DNA of 43,645 nt from Oscillospiraceae bacterium (lineage in GTDB: Bacteria > Bacillota > Clostridia > Oscillospirales > JAAYXM01): positions 1 through 43,645 of the forward strand of contig JAFSEA010000030.1 in assembly GCA_017435965.1 (NCBI GenBank), given 5' to 3'. The notes under the pieces were generated by a model. The model did not search any database. It saw only the letters and a program-made list of their open reading frames with translations, and was not told the DNA's origin. Shown piece after piece: positions 21,205 to 29,400 of the stretch. Numbering within the stretch: position 1 is the stretch's first letter; each line of letters begins with the position of its first letter. Made by a program: the position numbers and the translations under genes.

Positions 21205-21243
21205 AAATTTCGGCAGGGCAGATATTCTGTCCTGCCGAAATTT
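21205..21243 (+). other. Strong intergenic hairpin without U-tract
   Basis: An 18-bp stem (21205-21222 with 21226-21243, one G-U pair, 3-nt loop) begins AAATTTCGGCAGG and ends CCTGCCGAAATTT. ATGAGTAG follows instead of a T-run. It separates the short protein from the epimerase-like gene and may set differential mRNA stability or give partial termination. Confidence 0.65.
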
Positions 21244-21278
21244 ATGAGTAGTGAGTAAAGTGACGGAGAGTGATAGTG

Positions 21279-22433
21279 ATGAATTATCGGAAATATTTAA
21301 CTGAAGATATACTTGCATTTTGGATAAAAAATGCAACAGACCAAGCCTGCGGAGGAATAATGACACAGGTTGACCAAAATGGGCACATATATTGTGAGGA
21401 TAAGAATGTCTGGTTTCTTGGTCGCTCAATGTGGACATATGCGGTTGCATATAACACGCTTGAGAAGAGACAGGAATATTTCGATATGTGTGAAACATTA
21501 TATCGTTTTTTTGATAAGTGCGAACTTCCCAACGGCAAACTTCCGCATATTGTAACACGTGATGGGACAGCGAAAAAAATTAACGAAAAGCTCTTTCACA
21601 GCGAAATGCACGCTGTTATGGGTCTTGCACAGTATTACAGGATTTGCAAACGAGAAGAAGTGTGGGAAAAGGCAAACAAATATTTTGATGTTGTTGCAAG
21701 ATGGTACAAAGATAACAGGAGCAGAAAGGAAACGGCAGAAGGAACAATTAAATGCTTTGGACCGAATTTGCTTCTTCTTTCGATGGCTCAATTTATAAGA
21801 AACGTCGGCAGAGATACAGAAAAATATGATGAACTTGCGGGATTGGCGATAGATGAAATGATGCATGGCGGTTTTGTCAGCGATGAAAACGAAACTGTTT
21901 TTGAAAACGTTTCAGAGAACGGAAAAATGATTTCGGGTGATAATGGAACCGTTTCTTACCCGGGACACGTCTATGAAGCTGCGTGGTTTGCAATGTGTGA
22001 AGGAGAAGTGAAAAATGACGATGAACTCCGAAACTTTGGACGCAAGCTTTGCGATTATGCCATGCCGAAAGATTTCCCTCAAAGGCACAAACTTATCCCG
22101 ATTGCACGGGATGTCAGAAAAGTATCACTTAGTGAAGCTGATAAAAGCTATGTCTGGTGGCCGCAATGCGAGGCTATAATCACTTATCGACTTGCATACA
22201 ACATTTTTGGAGATAAGAAATATTCTGAGTTTGCAGATTATCTTGAAAAAAACGCATTTAACGCATTTGCAGATTTTAGATGTGGGGAGTGGTATTCCGA
22301 AGTGTCGCAAGATGGCTTGGTAATCGACAGCAATAAAGGTAGCTTGATAAAAGGACCGTTTCATCTGCCGAGAATGTTGCTTGCACTTATCAGTCTTGAA
22401 GAAACGGGAAATATACAAAAATACATGAAATAG
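21279..22433 (+). CDS. N-acylglucosamine 2-epimerase (AGE)-family protein
   Basis: The protein has 384 aa from the ATG at 21279, with CGGAGAG 8 nt upstream; the in-frame GTG at 21270 overlaps that site. It is an (alpha/alpha) barrel of usual AGE length. Family signatures are present: CGGIMTQVDQNG and DKNVWFLGRSMW near the N-terminus, PGHVYEAAW with His230 and Glu233, and KGPFHLPRML with His362. These match the catalytic His/Glu/His positions of AGE and renin-binding-protein homologues. Known members interconvert GlcNAc and ManNAc, or epimerise other sugars at C2, in the cytoplasm. It closes the giant lyase 2 operon. With the NAL-like gene downstream it could form a sialic-acid-type route, but other C2-epimerised sugars are possible. 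No signal peptide. Confidence 0.85.
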   Translation: MNYRKYLTEDILAFWIKNATDQACGGIMTQVDQNGHIYCEDKNVWFLGRSMWTYAVAYNTLEKRQEYFDMCETLYRFFDKCELPNGKLPHIVTRDGTAKKINEKLFHSEMHAVMGLAQYYRICKREEVWEKANKYFDVVARWYKDNRSRKETAEGTIKCFGPNLLLLSMAQFIRNVGRDTEKYDELAGLAIDEMMHGGFVSDENETVFENVSENGKMISGDNGTVSYPGHVYEAAWFAMCEGEVKNDDELRNFGRKLCDYAMPKDFPQRHKLIPIARDVRKVSLSEADKSYVWWPQCEAIITYRLAYNIFGDKKYSEFADYLEKNAFNAFADFRCGEWYSEVSQDGLVIDSNKGSLIKGPFHLPRMLLALISLEETGNIQKYMK

Positions 22434-22456
22434 AAAATACGTGTTATACAAATCTT

Positions 22457-22600
22457 CGTTTCCACAAATACATACGCCACATGGTAAGGAAAGCTTGACC
22501 ATGTGGCGTTTTTTATAAAATCACGATTTGCGTGAAAATGTGTGGTGGAGGTGGCGCGTAACCGCTCGTATTCACGTGTAAAGTTAAATGGCTTTGCTGT
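22457..22600 (+). repeat. Duplicated intergenic element, copy 1
   Basis: About 144 bp nearly identical to 37368-37510: it begins CGTTTCCACAAATACATACG in both and stays colinear except for one base in the hairpin loop. Beyond the terminator hairpin, a second pairing CGTGAA (22531-22536) with TTCACG (22571-22576) and a small AAAGT...GCTTT stem can be drawn. It fills most of the 327-bp gap between the epimerase-like and NAL-like genes. No ORF is seen in it. Confidence 0.85.
22474..22514 (+). terminator. Intrinsic terminator of module II (within the repeat element)
   Basis: ACGCCACATGGT (22474-22485) pairs with ACCATGTGGCGT (22498-22509), followed by six T residues (22509-22514). It lies 40 bp past the epimerase-like stop codon. 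Confidence 0.85.
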
Positions 22601-22719
22601 TGTTCTCCGGGGTAAAGTGGAAATAGTAAGTAAATATAATGACTTTTTTTAAAATTATATATGACGCGGAATTGATATAAATGTCGCTTTTATACATGTA
22701 AATATTAACTTTTGGGGAT

Positions 22720-22725
22720 TATAAT
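22720..22725 (+). promoter_or_regulatory. -10 element for the NAL-like gene
   Basis: TATAAT lies about 35 bp before the start codon, downstream of the module II terminator. No good -35 is found at 16-18 nt, so the promoter may need an activator. AAGGAGAG precedes the ATG at 22761. Confidence 0.45.
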
Positions 22726-22760
22726 GTGCTTAATGGAAAATTTTATAAGGAGAGATTAGA

Positions 22761-23684
22761 ATGGCTAAGTTTGATATTAAGGACATAAAGGGCATCATTC
22801 CGGCCACGCTCACGTGTTTTGATGAAAATGAAAAGGTTGACGAGAAACGCACCCGTACACTTATCGAATTCCTTGTAAACTCAGGTGTGAATGGTCTTTA
22901 CATAACAGGAAGCACGGGATGTTGCTTCACGATGACAACTGAACAGAGAAAAAAGTCCACAGAAATTGTTATCGATCAGGTATCCGGAAGAATTCCTGTA
23001 ATCGTACATGTTGGTGATATCGGAACTGGAAAGAGCATAGAGCTTGCACGCCATGCAGAGAGCGTTGGTGCAGATGCGATTTCTTCCGTTCCGCCATTCT
23101 ACTGGGGATTTTCTCCCGATGCAATTTACGGCTACTATAAAGATATTGCAGAAAGCGTTAATATCCCGCTGGTTGTCTATAACATTGCGTGCGCAGGTCT
23201 TATGAGCAAAGAGCTTATAAAGAAGATTTCTGACATACCAAATGTCAAAGGACTTAAATATACTGCACGCACTCATGATGAAATGGGATTGCTAAAGAGA
23301 TGCGTCGGTGATGACTTTATGATTTATTCAGGTTGTGACGAAATGGCGTTCTCGGGTTTTGTATTCGGTGCTGACGGAATCATCGGTTCGTTCTACAACT
23401 GTATACCTGAACTTTATATGAAGATATACAATGCTTATCGGAATAGCGATATAAAGGTCGGTATGGAATATCAGGCTATTGCGGACGAGTTTATATTCAC
23501 CGCTCTTAAGTACAATGGGATTTCAAGCATCTATGACCTTATGAATATGCGCGGAATTGATGCAGGATATCCTATTCGTCCCTTTGTAAAAAATTCACCA
23601 CAGGAGAGAGAAAGCTTAAAGCTTGAGCTTTCAAAAATCCGTGATGAATTTAAAACATATGAACTTGATATATTCGGAATATAA
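22761..23684 (+). CDS. N-acetylneuraminate lyase-like (DHDPS/NAL superfamily) aldolase
   Basis: The protein has 307 aa, the usual size for the family. It is a TIM barrel forming a Schiff base with pyruvate: Tyr140 in VVYNI and Lys166 in GLKYTA match Tyr137 and Lys165 of E. coli NanA. YSGCDEMAFSGFVFGADGII (continuing GSFYN) matches the NanA-specific Y.G.DE...GLAAGADG.IGS.YN stretch better than DapA. The substrate loop is GSTGCC (50-55) where GSTGE is usual, so the Glu is replaced by Cys. NAL splits sialic acid to ManNAc and pyruvate; close relatives cleave other 2-keto-3-deoxy acids, so a KDG-type substrate is the main alternative. It is a single-gene transcript, convergent with AraC 2, their stop codons directly adjoining. 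Cytoplasmic. Confidence 0.85.
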   Translation: MAKFDIKDIKGIIPATLTCFDENEKVDEKRTRTLIEFLVNSGVNGLYITGSTGCCFTMTTEQRKKSTEIVIDQVSGRIPVIVHVGDIGTGKSIELARHAESVGADAISSVPPFYWGFSPDAIYGYYKDIAESVNIPLVVYNIACAGLMSKELIKKISDIPNVKGLKYTARTHDEMGLLKRCVGDDFMIYSGCDEMAFSGFVFGADGIIGSFYNCIPELYMKIYNAYRNSDIKVGMEYQAIADEFIFTALKYNGISSIYDLMNMRGIDAGYPIRPFVKNSPQERESLKLELSKIRDEFKTYELDIFGI

Positions 23685-24539
23685 TCAAGGCTGCAATGAA
23701 TCTTTAAATGTTTGAGGATTGACGCCCTCGTTGCGCAGAAAAGCGTTGTAGAAGCCTTTGTATGAGTTGTACCCGGAAAGATAAGCTATCTCATCCAGCG
23801 TGTGTGCACCGGAGACGATAAGAGCTTTTGCATGTTCTATCCTGTGTTTCTGGAGAATAGAAGAAAAGCTGTCGTTCATTTTCTCGGATAAAAAACGTGC
23901 CACCTGGCGTTTGCTCAGGTACAGTATTTCTGCGAGCTCATCAAGGGTTGCTGTGGAAAGGTTGTTCACAAAATAGGAAAAGATTTTGTCTTTCCGTGCC
24001 TCATCGGAAAGCTTCGGGTTAAGCAGCTGTACGCCGGTATGAGAGGGAATGTCCCCGATGCATGGTGAAAGCTTTTCAATAAGCTCTATGTATATCAGCG
24101 TTAAAAAAGAACGGATATAGTCATTTGAAAGGTTCTCATACGGAGTATTGCAGAGATACTCTGCGAAAATATCGAGAAGCATTTTTATTCTTCCTTCTGC
24201 CGCAAATTCAGTAAAGGCAGGTGTGATATCCGATAAGTCCGGAGTATCATCGTCAACGTCATAGAGTGGATTTATCAGAAGCGTGATTCGTGAAATCTTT
24301 GCTGAAACCCCCGTGGTTTTATGGTAATTTCCCTTTGTTGCAAGGTAGCAGTTTCCTCCGTGCATGAGATGAGAGCCATTTCCTATCAGTATTGAAGCTT
24401 CTCCGTCCTGTATGTAGTGAAATTCATGCCCTGAGTGGGTGTGTGCAAGTGAAACAAATTCGCGCTTTATGTCCGTGAATAGAATTATGTTATAAAGTCT
24501 GTTATTTACAGTAATGTCAACTATATACTGAGGTCCCAT
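23685..24539 (-). CDS. AraC-family transcriptional regulator 2
   Basis: The protein has 284 aa, with AAAGGAG about 10 nt before the ATG. The N-terminal sensor is cupin-like, with HTHSGHEFHYIQDGEASILI. The C-terminal DNA-binding part has two helix-turn-helix units (LDELAEILYLSKRQVARFLS and TLDEIAYLSGYNSYKGFYNA, ending GVNPQTFKDSL), as in AraC. Its stop codon directly abuts that of the NAL-like gene with no bases between. It is divergent from the short protein/giant lyase 3 operon and shares a symmetric -10 region with it, so it is the likely regulator of that operon and perhaps also of the NAL-like gene. Ligand unknown. Confidence 0.92.
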   Translation of the reverse strand: MGPQYIVDITVNNRLYNIILFTDIKREFVSLAHTHSGHEFHYIQDGEASILIGNGSHLMHGGNCYLATKGNYHKTTGVSAKISRITLLINPLYDVDDDTPDLSDITPAFTEFAAEGRIKMLLDIFAEYLCNTPYENLSNDYIRSFLTLIYIELIEKLSPCIGDIPSHTGVQLLNPKLSDEARKDKIFSYFVNNLSTATLDELAEILYLSKRQVARFLSEKMNDSFSSILQKHRIEHAKALIVSGAHTLDEIAYLSGYNSYKGFYNAFLRNEGVNPQTFKDSLQP

Positions 24540-24576
24540 AAATTACCGGCTCCTTTCGCGTGTTTATGACATTCTG

Positions 24577-24595
24577 AAAACGATAATGTCGTTTT
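24577..24595. promoter_or_regulatory. Palindrome, possible regulator operator
   Basis: AAAACGA (24577-24583) and TCGTTTT (24589-24595) flank TAATG. An overlapping GACATT (24568-24573) and AATGTC (24585-24590) pair is also present. It lies in the leader of AraC 2, downstream of its promoter, where autoregulatory binding would be effective. Confidence 0.4.
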
Positions 24596-24622
24596 AGTAC
24601 ATGTTCAATCTTGCTGAATTAG

Positions 24623-24651
24623 ATTATAATACAATCGAGAAGAAATGGCAA
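24623..24651 (-). promoter_or_regulatory. Promoter of AraC regulator 2
   Basis: On the minus strand TTGCCA (24646-24651) and TATAAT (24623-24628) are 17 nt apart. The leader to the start codon is about 80 nt and holds the palindrome at 24577-24595. Confidence 0.7.
24625..24630 (+). promoter_or_regulatory. -10 element of the short protein 3/giant lyase 3 operon
   Basis: TATAAT on the plus strand overlaps the minus-strand -10 of AraC 2 because the 8-mer ATTATAAT is self-complementary apart from its ends. No good -35 lies upstream on the plus strand, suggesting activator dependence. Confidence 0.5.
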
Positions 24652-24672
24652 GAAAAATATAAAAGTATACCC

Positions 24673-24704
24673 GCTTTATTGCGAAGCAAGCTTCGGGATA
24701 AAGC
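24673..24704 (+). other. Leader hairpin of short protein 3 mRNA
   Basis: GCTTTAT (24673-24679) pairs with ATAAAGC (24698-24704), enclosing CGAAGC/GCTTCG (24682-24695). It lies in the 5' leader between the promoter and the GGAGG site. AATTTC follows, so it is not a convincing terminator; an mRNA-stability or attenuation role is possible. Confidence 0.45.
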
Positions 24705-24743
24705 AATTTCATACGAAAATAAAATTTTTGGAGGAATGTAAAA

Positions 24744-26342
24744 ATGAAAAAAAGGTTATTTTCCCTTGCAGTAGCAATCTGTATGATAGCAGCAATGATT
24801 CCTGTGGTTGCGGCAGTTGCCCCTGCACTTGAAGAAGGCGAATCAATAAGCTATTATTTCGGTTCTCATGCTACTACTACTGGTATTTCCAAGCTCAATG
24901 ATGCAGCAACAGCAGACTATGATGCAGATCTTGGGAGATATTGGAGATTTAAACAAGCCAGCGACAACAATGCGGCAAAGTCGCAATTAAAATTAAATCG
25001 CATCAATGGTGATACGAGAGGTGTAAATAAATATATTGCACTTGAACTTTCCGTTCCGGAAGACGGAATTTACAAAGCAGAGTATATTTACTATAAAATA
25101 TATTCAAACGGCTCTTACGGAAGCCAAGGCGATGTATACATTATTCCCGAAGGAACATCTCTTGCTGACCTTGCTACTGCCAAGAAGGCAGGAACGAAGA
25201 TCGCAAGCGTTGACTATTCACCGGTAAATTCTGACGATGCAGGCGTTGCCAAAGACCCTGTAGTTTATGAAGGTCTGGAGCTTAAAAAGGGTGATAATAT
25301 TATCCTATTTATTGTAACAGGCAAGGGTGCTAATGCAAGTATCGGCGGGAATACGGACTACTATACGACTCCGTGTTCCCTCACATTGACACTAACAGAA
25401 AAAGCATCCGCAGCGGACAAAGAACTCACAGATGCTTTCACACCTGATGAAACAGTTGATGTAACGGATTCATATGTTGCACCCAGTGTGGGCGGCCTCA
25501 CAACAGGCGGCGCAATCAACCCGATTGCAAACGGCGATGGTACATATGAAATCACAGCACCGGAAACAAAGAACGGAGCAAAGTTCCTTTACTGGGCAAA
25601 GGGACTGACCACGAATAAGAAGATAATATCGTTCTCAAATGTAATCGAAAACTATGTCCCGGAAGAAGATGGAAGAAACCTGCTCATCGCAGTATATGAG
25701 GATGAAGTTTCCGGCAACGCCGAATATTACAACGCAAACGGTCAGCTTATTCCGGGAGCGACACAGGAGACAAAGGTAACAATGGCAGGCTACGGCACAT
25801 CAAACGGTTGGGACAGTTATGGTGATACAAATATCTATGTAGCACATTATGACCTTGAAGAGCCGGAGAAGAATATCAACATAGCCGTAACAGGTGGAAG
25901 CGGTACAGGAATATACGCATACGGCGATACTGTAACCTGCACGGCAGACAGCACAGAGAATTTCAAGTGCTGGAAAAAGAACGGCGAAATCGTAAGCTGT
26001 GATACAACCTACACCTTTAAGGCATGGGAAGGCTGCACAATAGAGGCATTAAACGAAGAAGCGACCTATAACGGAAGCACGATGAAGATAGTTATAGATG
26101 ACTTCTCGGTAGGAGCAGATATCGGCGTTATGGCAGAGTTTATCGGCTTTGCAGGGGATGTTGTTGAAAAGGGAATTATGTTTACGGCAACAGGGGAAAC
26201 AGAGGCAAAGAAAATTGCGATGACGAAGCCCGGAACTCAGTTTAGCATTATTGCCGATGCAAGAGGAAAGTATGAGGGTTATGCAATCTTAAAGAATGAA
26301 AACAATTATACCCTTATTACCGACGGCTCATTTACAAAATAG
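24744..26342 (+). CDS. Short secreted protein, partner of giant lyase 3 (532 aa)
   Basis: GGAGG lies upstream of the ATG. Signal peptide about 1-25. Residues 30-215 match the N-terminal module of the adjacent giant lyase 3 closely: ISYYFG.HATTTGI.KLN, LGRYW..KQA, NGDTR, YIALE.SVP, VYI.PEGTSL, ASVDYSP and LKKG.NI.LF all recur. Residues 220-440 contain beta-repeat-like segments shared with the 650-aa protein (FLYWAKG, AEYYNANGQLIP, MAGYG, GDTVTCTADS, CWKKNGEIVSCDTTYTF). Residues 445-532 are the shared terminal domain (MAEFIGF...VVEKGIMF). No SLH or LPXTG motif. Here the short gene precedes the giant one, as in module I but opposite to module II. No catalytic motif recognised; glycan binding is inferred. 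Confidence 0.87.
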   Translation: MKKRLFSLAVAICMIAAMIPVVAAVAPALEEGESISYYFGSHATTTGISKLNDAATADYDADLGRYWRFKQASDNNAAKSQLKLNRINGDTRGVNKYIALELSVPEDGIYKAEYIYYKIYSNGSYGSQGDVYIIPEGTSLADLATAKKAGTKIASVDYSPVNSDDAGVAKDPVVYEGLELKKGDNIILFIVTGKGANASIGGNTDYYTTPCSLTLTLTEKASAADKELTDAFTPDETVDVTDSYVAPSVGGLTTGGAINPIANGDGTYEITAPETKNGAKFLYWAKGLTTNKKIISFSNVIENYVPEEDGRNLLIAVYEDEVSGNAEYYNANGQLIPGATQETKVTMAGYGTSNGWDSYGDTNIYVAHYDLEEPEKNINIAVTGGSGTGIYAYGDTVTCTADSTENFKCWKKNGEIVSCDTTYTFKAWEGCTIEALNEEATYNGSTMKIVIDDFSVGADIGVMAEFIGFAGDVVEKGIMFTATGETEAKKIAMTKPGTQFSIIADARGKYEGYAILKNENNYTLITDGSFTK

Positions 26343-26356
26343 CAGAGAAAATATCC

Positions 26357-26384
26357 ATAGCGGAGAGGGCTCCCTCTCCGCTAT
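26357..26384 (+). other. GC-rich intergenic hairpin without U-tract
   Basis: ATAGCGGAGAGGG (26357-26369) is perfectly complementary to CCCTCTCCGCTAT (26372-26384). ATTAAAAAG follows, not a T-run. It separates short protein 3 from giant lyase 3 and lies just ahead of the latter's ribosome binding site. Confidence 0.65.
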
Positions 26385-26413
26385 ATTAAAAAGAGAGGAG
26401 AATGAGAACTCAT

Positions 26414-29400
26414 ATGAAAAAACGGGTAATATCATTGATTTTATCAATTTGTATGGCAGTATCCTTGCTTCCGACGTTTGGTGTCTTTACCTCAGCGGAA
26501 GATGTAAGCGGAGCGATTAGCTATTATTTCGGCACTCATGCCACTACAACAGGCATTACAAAGCTCAATCAGGCAACGGAATATAATGAAGAACTCGGAA
26601 GATACTGGAAATATAAACAAGCTTTTAACAATACTCAAGGAGGAAATTCTCAATTAAAGGCAGATCGTTTTAACGGCGATACAAGAAAAGCAGGCTCATA
26701 TATTGCCCTTGAAATCTCAGTGCCGGCGGATGGCTCATATAAGGTCGAGTATTTATATTATAAAGTATATTCTTCGGGAAAATCTTATGGAAGCCGGGGC
26801 GAAGTATATATCCTCCCCGAGGGAACATCACTCACGGACATTGCTGCTGCAAAAGCGGCAGGAAAGTTGATTGCAAGTGTTGACTATTCACCCAAGAATG
26901 CCGCTGATGCAGGTGTTACAAAATCTCCCGTGGTTTCTGAAAACATAGAACTGAAAAAGGGTAATAATATTCTTCTCTTTGTTGTAACGGATAAGGGCGA
27001 AAATGCCAACACCGGCGGGAATTATGACTACTGGACATATCCGACTTCACTCACATTAACTCCGATGAGTGAAGTTCCGCCCACAAGCCCTGCCGGAGTG
27101 TCAAGAACCTTTGATCTTAAGAACAACAAAACGCTCGCCGATGGCGAGGAAAAAGTTATTGCAAGCGGTGAAAGCGTAGAAGAAGCATTTCCGGCAAGCG
27201 AAACAGACGGCTGGAGTGCATATTGCTATAGCACCGGTGCTGAATATTTTCAGTCCGATGACAGAGTAAACAGAACAATATCGCAAATCGGCGGTGATAG
27301 CTTAAAGCTTTCCATAAACACCGTCGGTGATTGGATTGCCCTTAAAATCCCCATCCCGAAACGTGGAGTATACGATGTTTCGCTTTCATATATGCAGTTC
27401 CAGAACTATGCTTCTGCAGATGTGTATATGATAGAAGCACCGAAGGAAGAGCTTTCAGAAACGGAGCGACGTGCATATGTTGATGAAGAACTTCGGAGCG
27501 CACTTAAATGTGCTTCAATCGACTGCAACGCGGCAGATAAGTTTATAACCCCTGTGGCGGCACAGTATCCTGCTGAATTTTCTTTCAGTGCATTTGAAGA
27601 CGATTCGGAGTATCTGCTTGTTTTTAAATCCACATCAAGCACAGCACAAAAGAAAAAGCTTCTTCTTGATACACTCACGCTTGACGGTTCGGGAACAAAG
27701 GAAAGCTCTCTTTCTGAGTTTGTCTATAATTTCAATACAAAATCGGGAATAGAAGGAAACTCAAATCCCGTGGATGCAAAATATTTCGATACGCTCTCAA
27801 TGTGGGAAGGCTTTGCATCAAGCGGAGTTAAAAGTGCACAGGCAAAGACCGCAATGTCAAATATTGCATTAAAAGGCGTAGGCGACTTTGTCGCTTTTAA
27901 AATAAACCTCCCTGCAAGCGACACCTATGTTGCAACGATGGGATATTATAAGCACGCAAGCACGGGAGATGACGGTGATGTATATATCCTTCCCGGGTCA
28001 ACAGAGGTTGGTGATGTACTGTCATCGCTTACGGAGGATAAGAAGTTTACGAGCTTAAGCTATTATATACAAGGCGATGAAGTGGCGGGAAATTATGTTA
28101 CCGATAAGAAAGATATAGAGCTTTCCGCAGGCGAATATATAGTTGTATTCAATGCATCGAAAAAGGCTGACCGAAACACCGGGAACGGAGTTGCAATCTA
28201 TCCGGGAAACATAACCTTCAGGAGAAAATCATCGCTTCCGCCATACTCACTTGTTCCGGAGAAGTCAATGCTTGTTCCGGGCGAGGAAACAAACCTCTCG
28301 GTGACGGATTATGACGGAAATCCTGTTAAAGAATTTGAAATTCGAGGAATATCCTCATCTGATAAAAATATTGCAACGGCAGACGGAACAACTGTCACAG
28401 CAGGAGAGAGCTTCGGACGTGCAAGGATAGTTGCAACTGTTGCAGTTTCCGGCGAAGAGCTTTTTGCGGAGGGGTATGTAAGGGTTGTAAATAAAAACAA
28501 TTCAAACCTTCGTGTAAGCGCAAGCATCAATTCGCGGGATGAGGCGTGGATAAATCCGGGATATAAACGAGATAAAACATTGTATTCCGAGGAGGCTCAT
28601 GCAGAAGAAGATATTGGAGGTTTTGAACCGGGAGACGGTATCACCGAAGAATTTACAAATGGCTGGAGTTGGTATGGCGATAATGCAAACAGCCATAATT
28701 ACAATACATTTCTCCAGGAAAACAAATCATATTTGAGAATTCGTTTGTCTGACGGACAATGGTTTGCCATAAAGATGAATTTTGAAAATTCAGGGCATTA
28801 CCGTGCAATTGTAAATCACCGTGCTACTGCAATCAATGCATATGCAGATATGTACTTTATTCCCGTGCCGAAAGAAGGAGAAGGGGTTTCGGATTATCTC
28901 ACCGAAGAATATAAGCTCGGAGAAATAATGAACTATAACCCCGATGTTGCCAAGTGGAATGCTGCAGGAGCAGAGGTCTTATCATATGTCGGTGATGCAT
29001 ATGTCGATGAACCGGGTGAATATCTTGCAGTTATTCAGATGACGGGAAGAAAAGCAACGGGAAATCAGTATTTGTACTTTAACGAGCTTATATTTACCGG
29101 GGCAAATCCCATTGCAGAGGTAAGCGGTGCTGCGGTCAGATCTCTTATGCCGGGAGAAACAATAACTCTTGATACAAGTCTTCTCACCCTTGAGGATGAA
29201 ATATCGGAATACAGAGAAAATGCAACGCTTTCCTTTGAAAGCCTTACCCCTGAGATTGTCTCGGTAAACGAGGAGGGAGAGGTAACGGGAATTTCTTACG
29301 GAACCGGCAAAATAAAGGTTACCGCAAACTACGAAACATATTCCTGCTCCGGAGAATATCTGGTATACGTGGGCAGTGCCAAAACACGCCGAAGTTACTA

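Noticed and set aside
21205..21243. Treating this and the three similar hairpins as intrinsic terminators
   Set aside because: The stems are strong but none has a following T-run on the coding strand, and in two cases a ribosome binding site follows within about 15 nt.
22457..22600. CRISPR, insertion sequence or tRNA-related origin for the duplicated element
   Set aside because: There are only two distant copies with no spacers, no transposase, no cloverleaf, and no visible terminal inverted repeats beyond the terminator hairpin.
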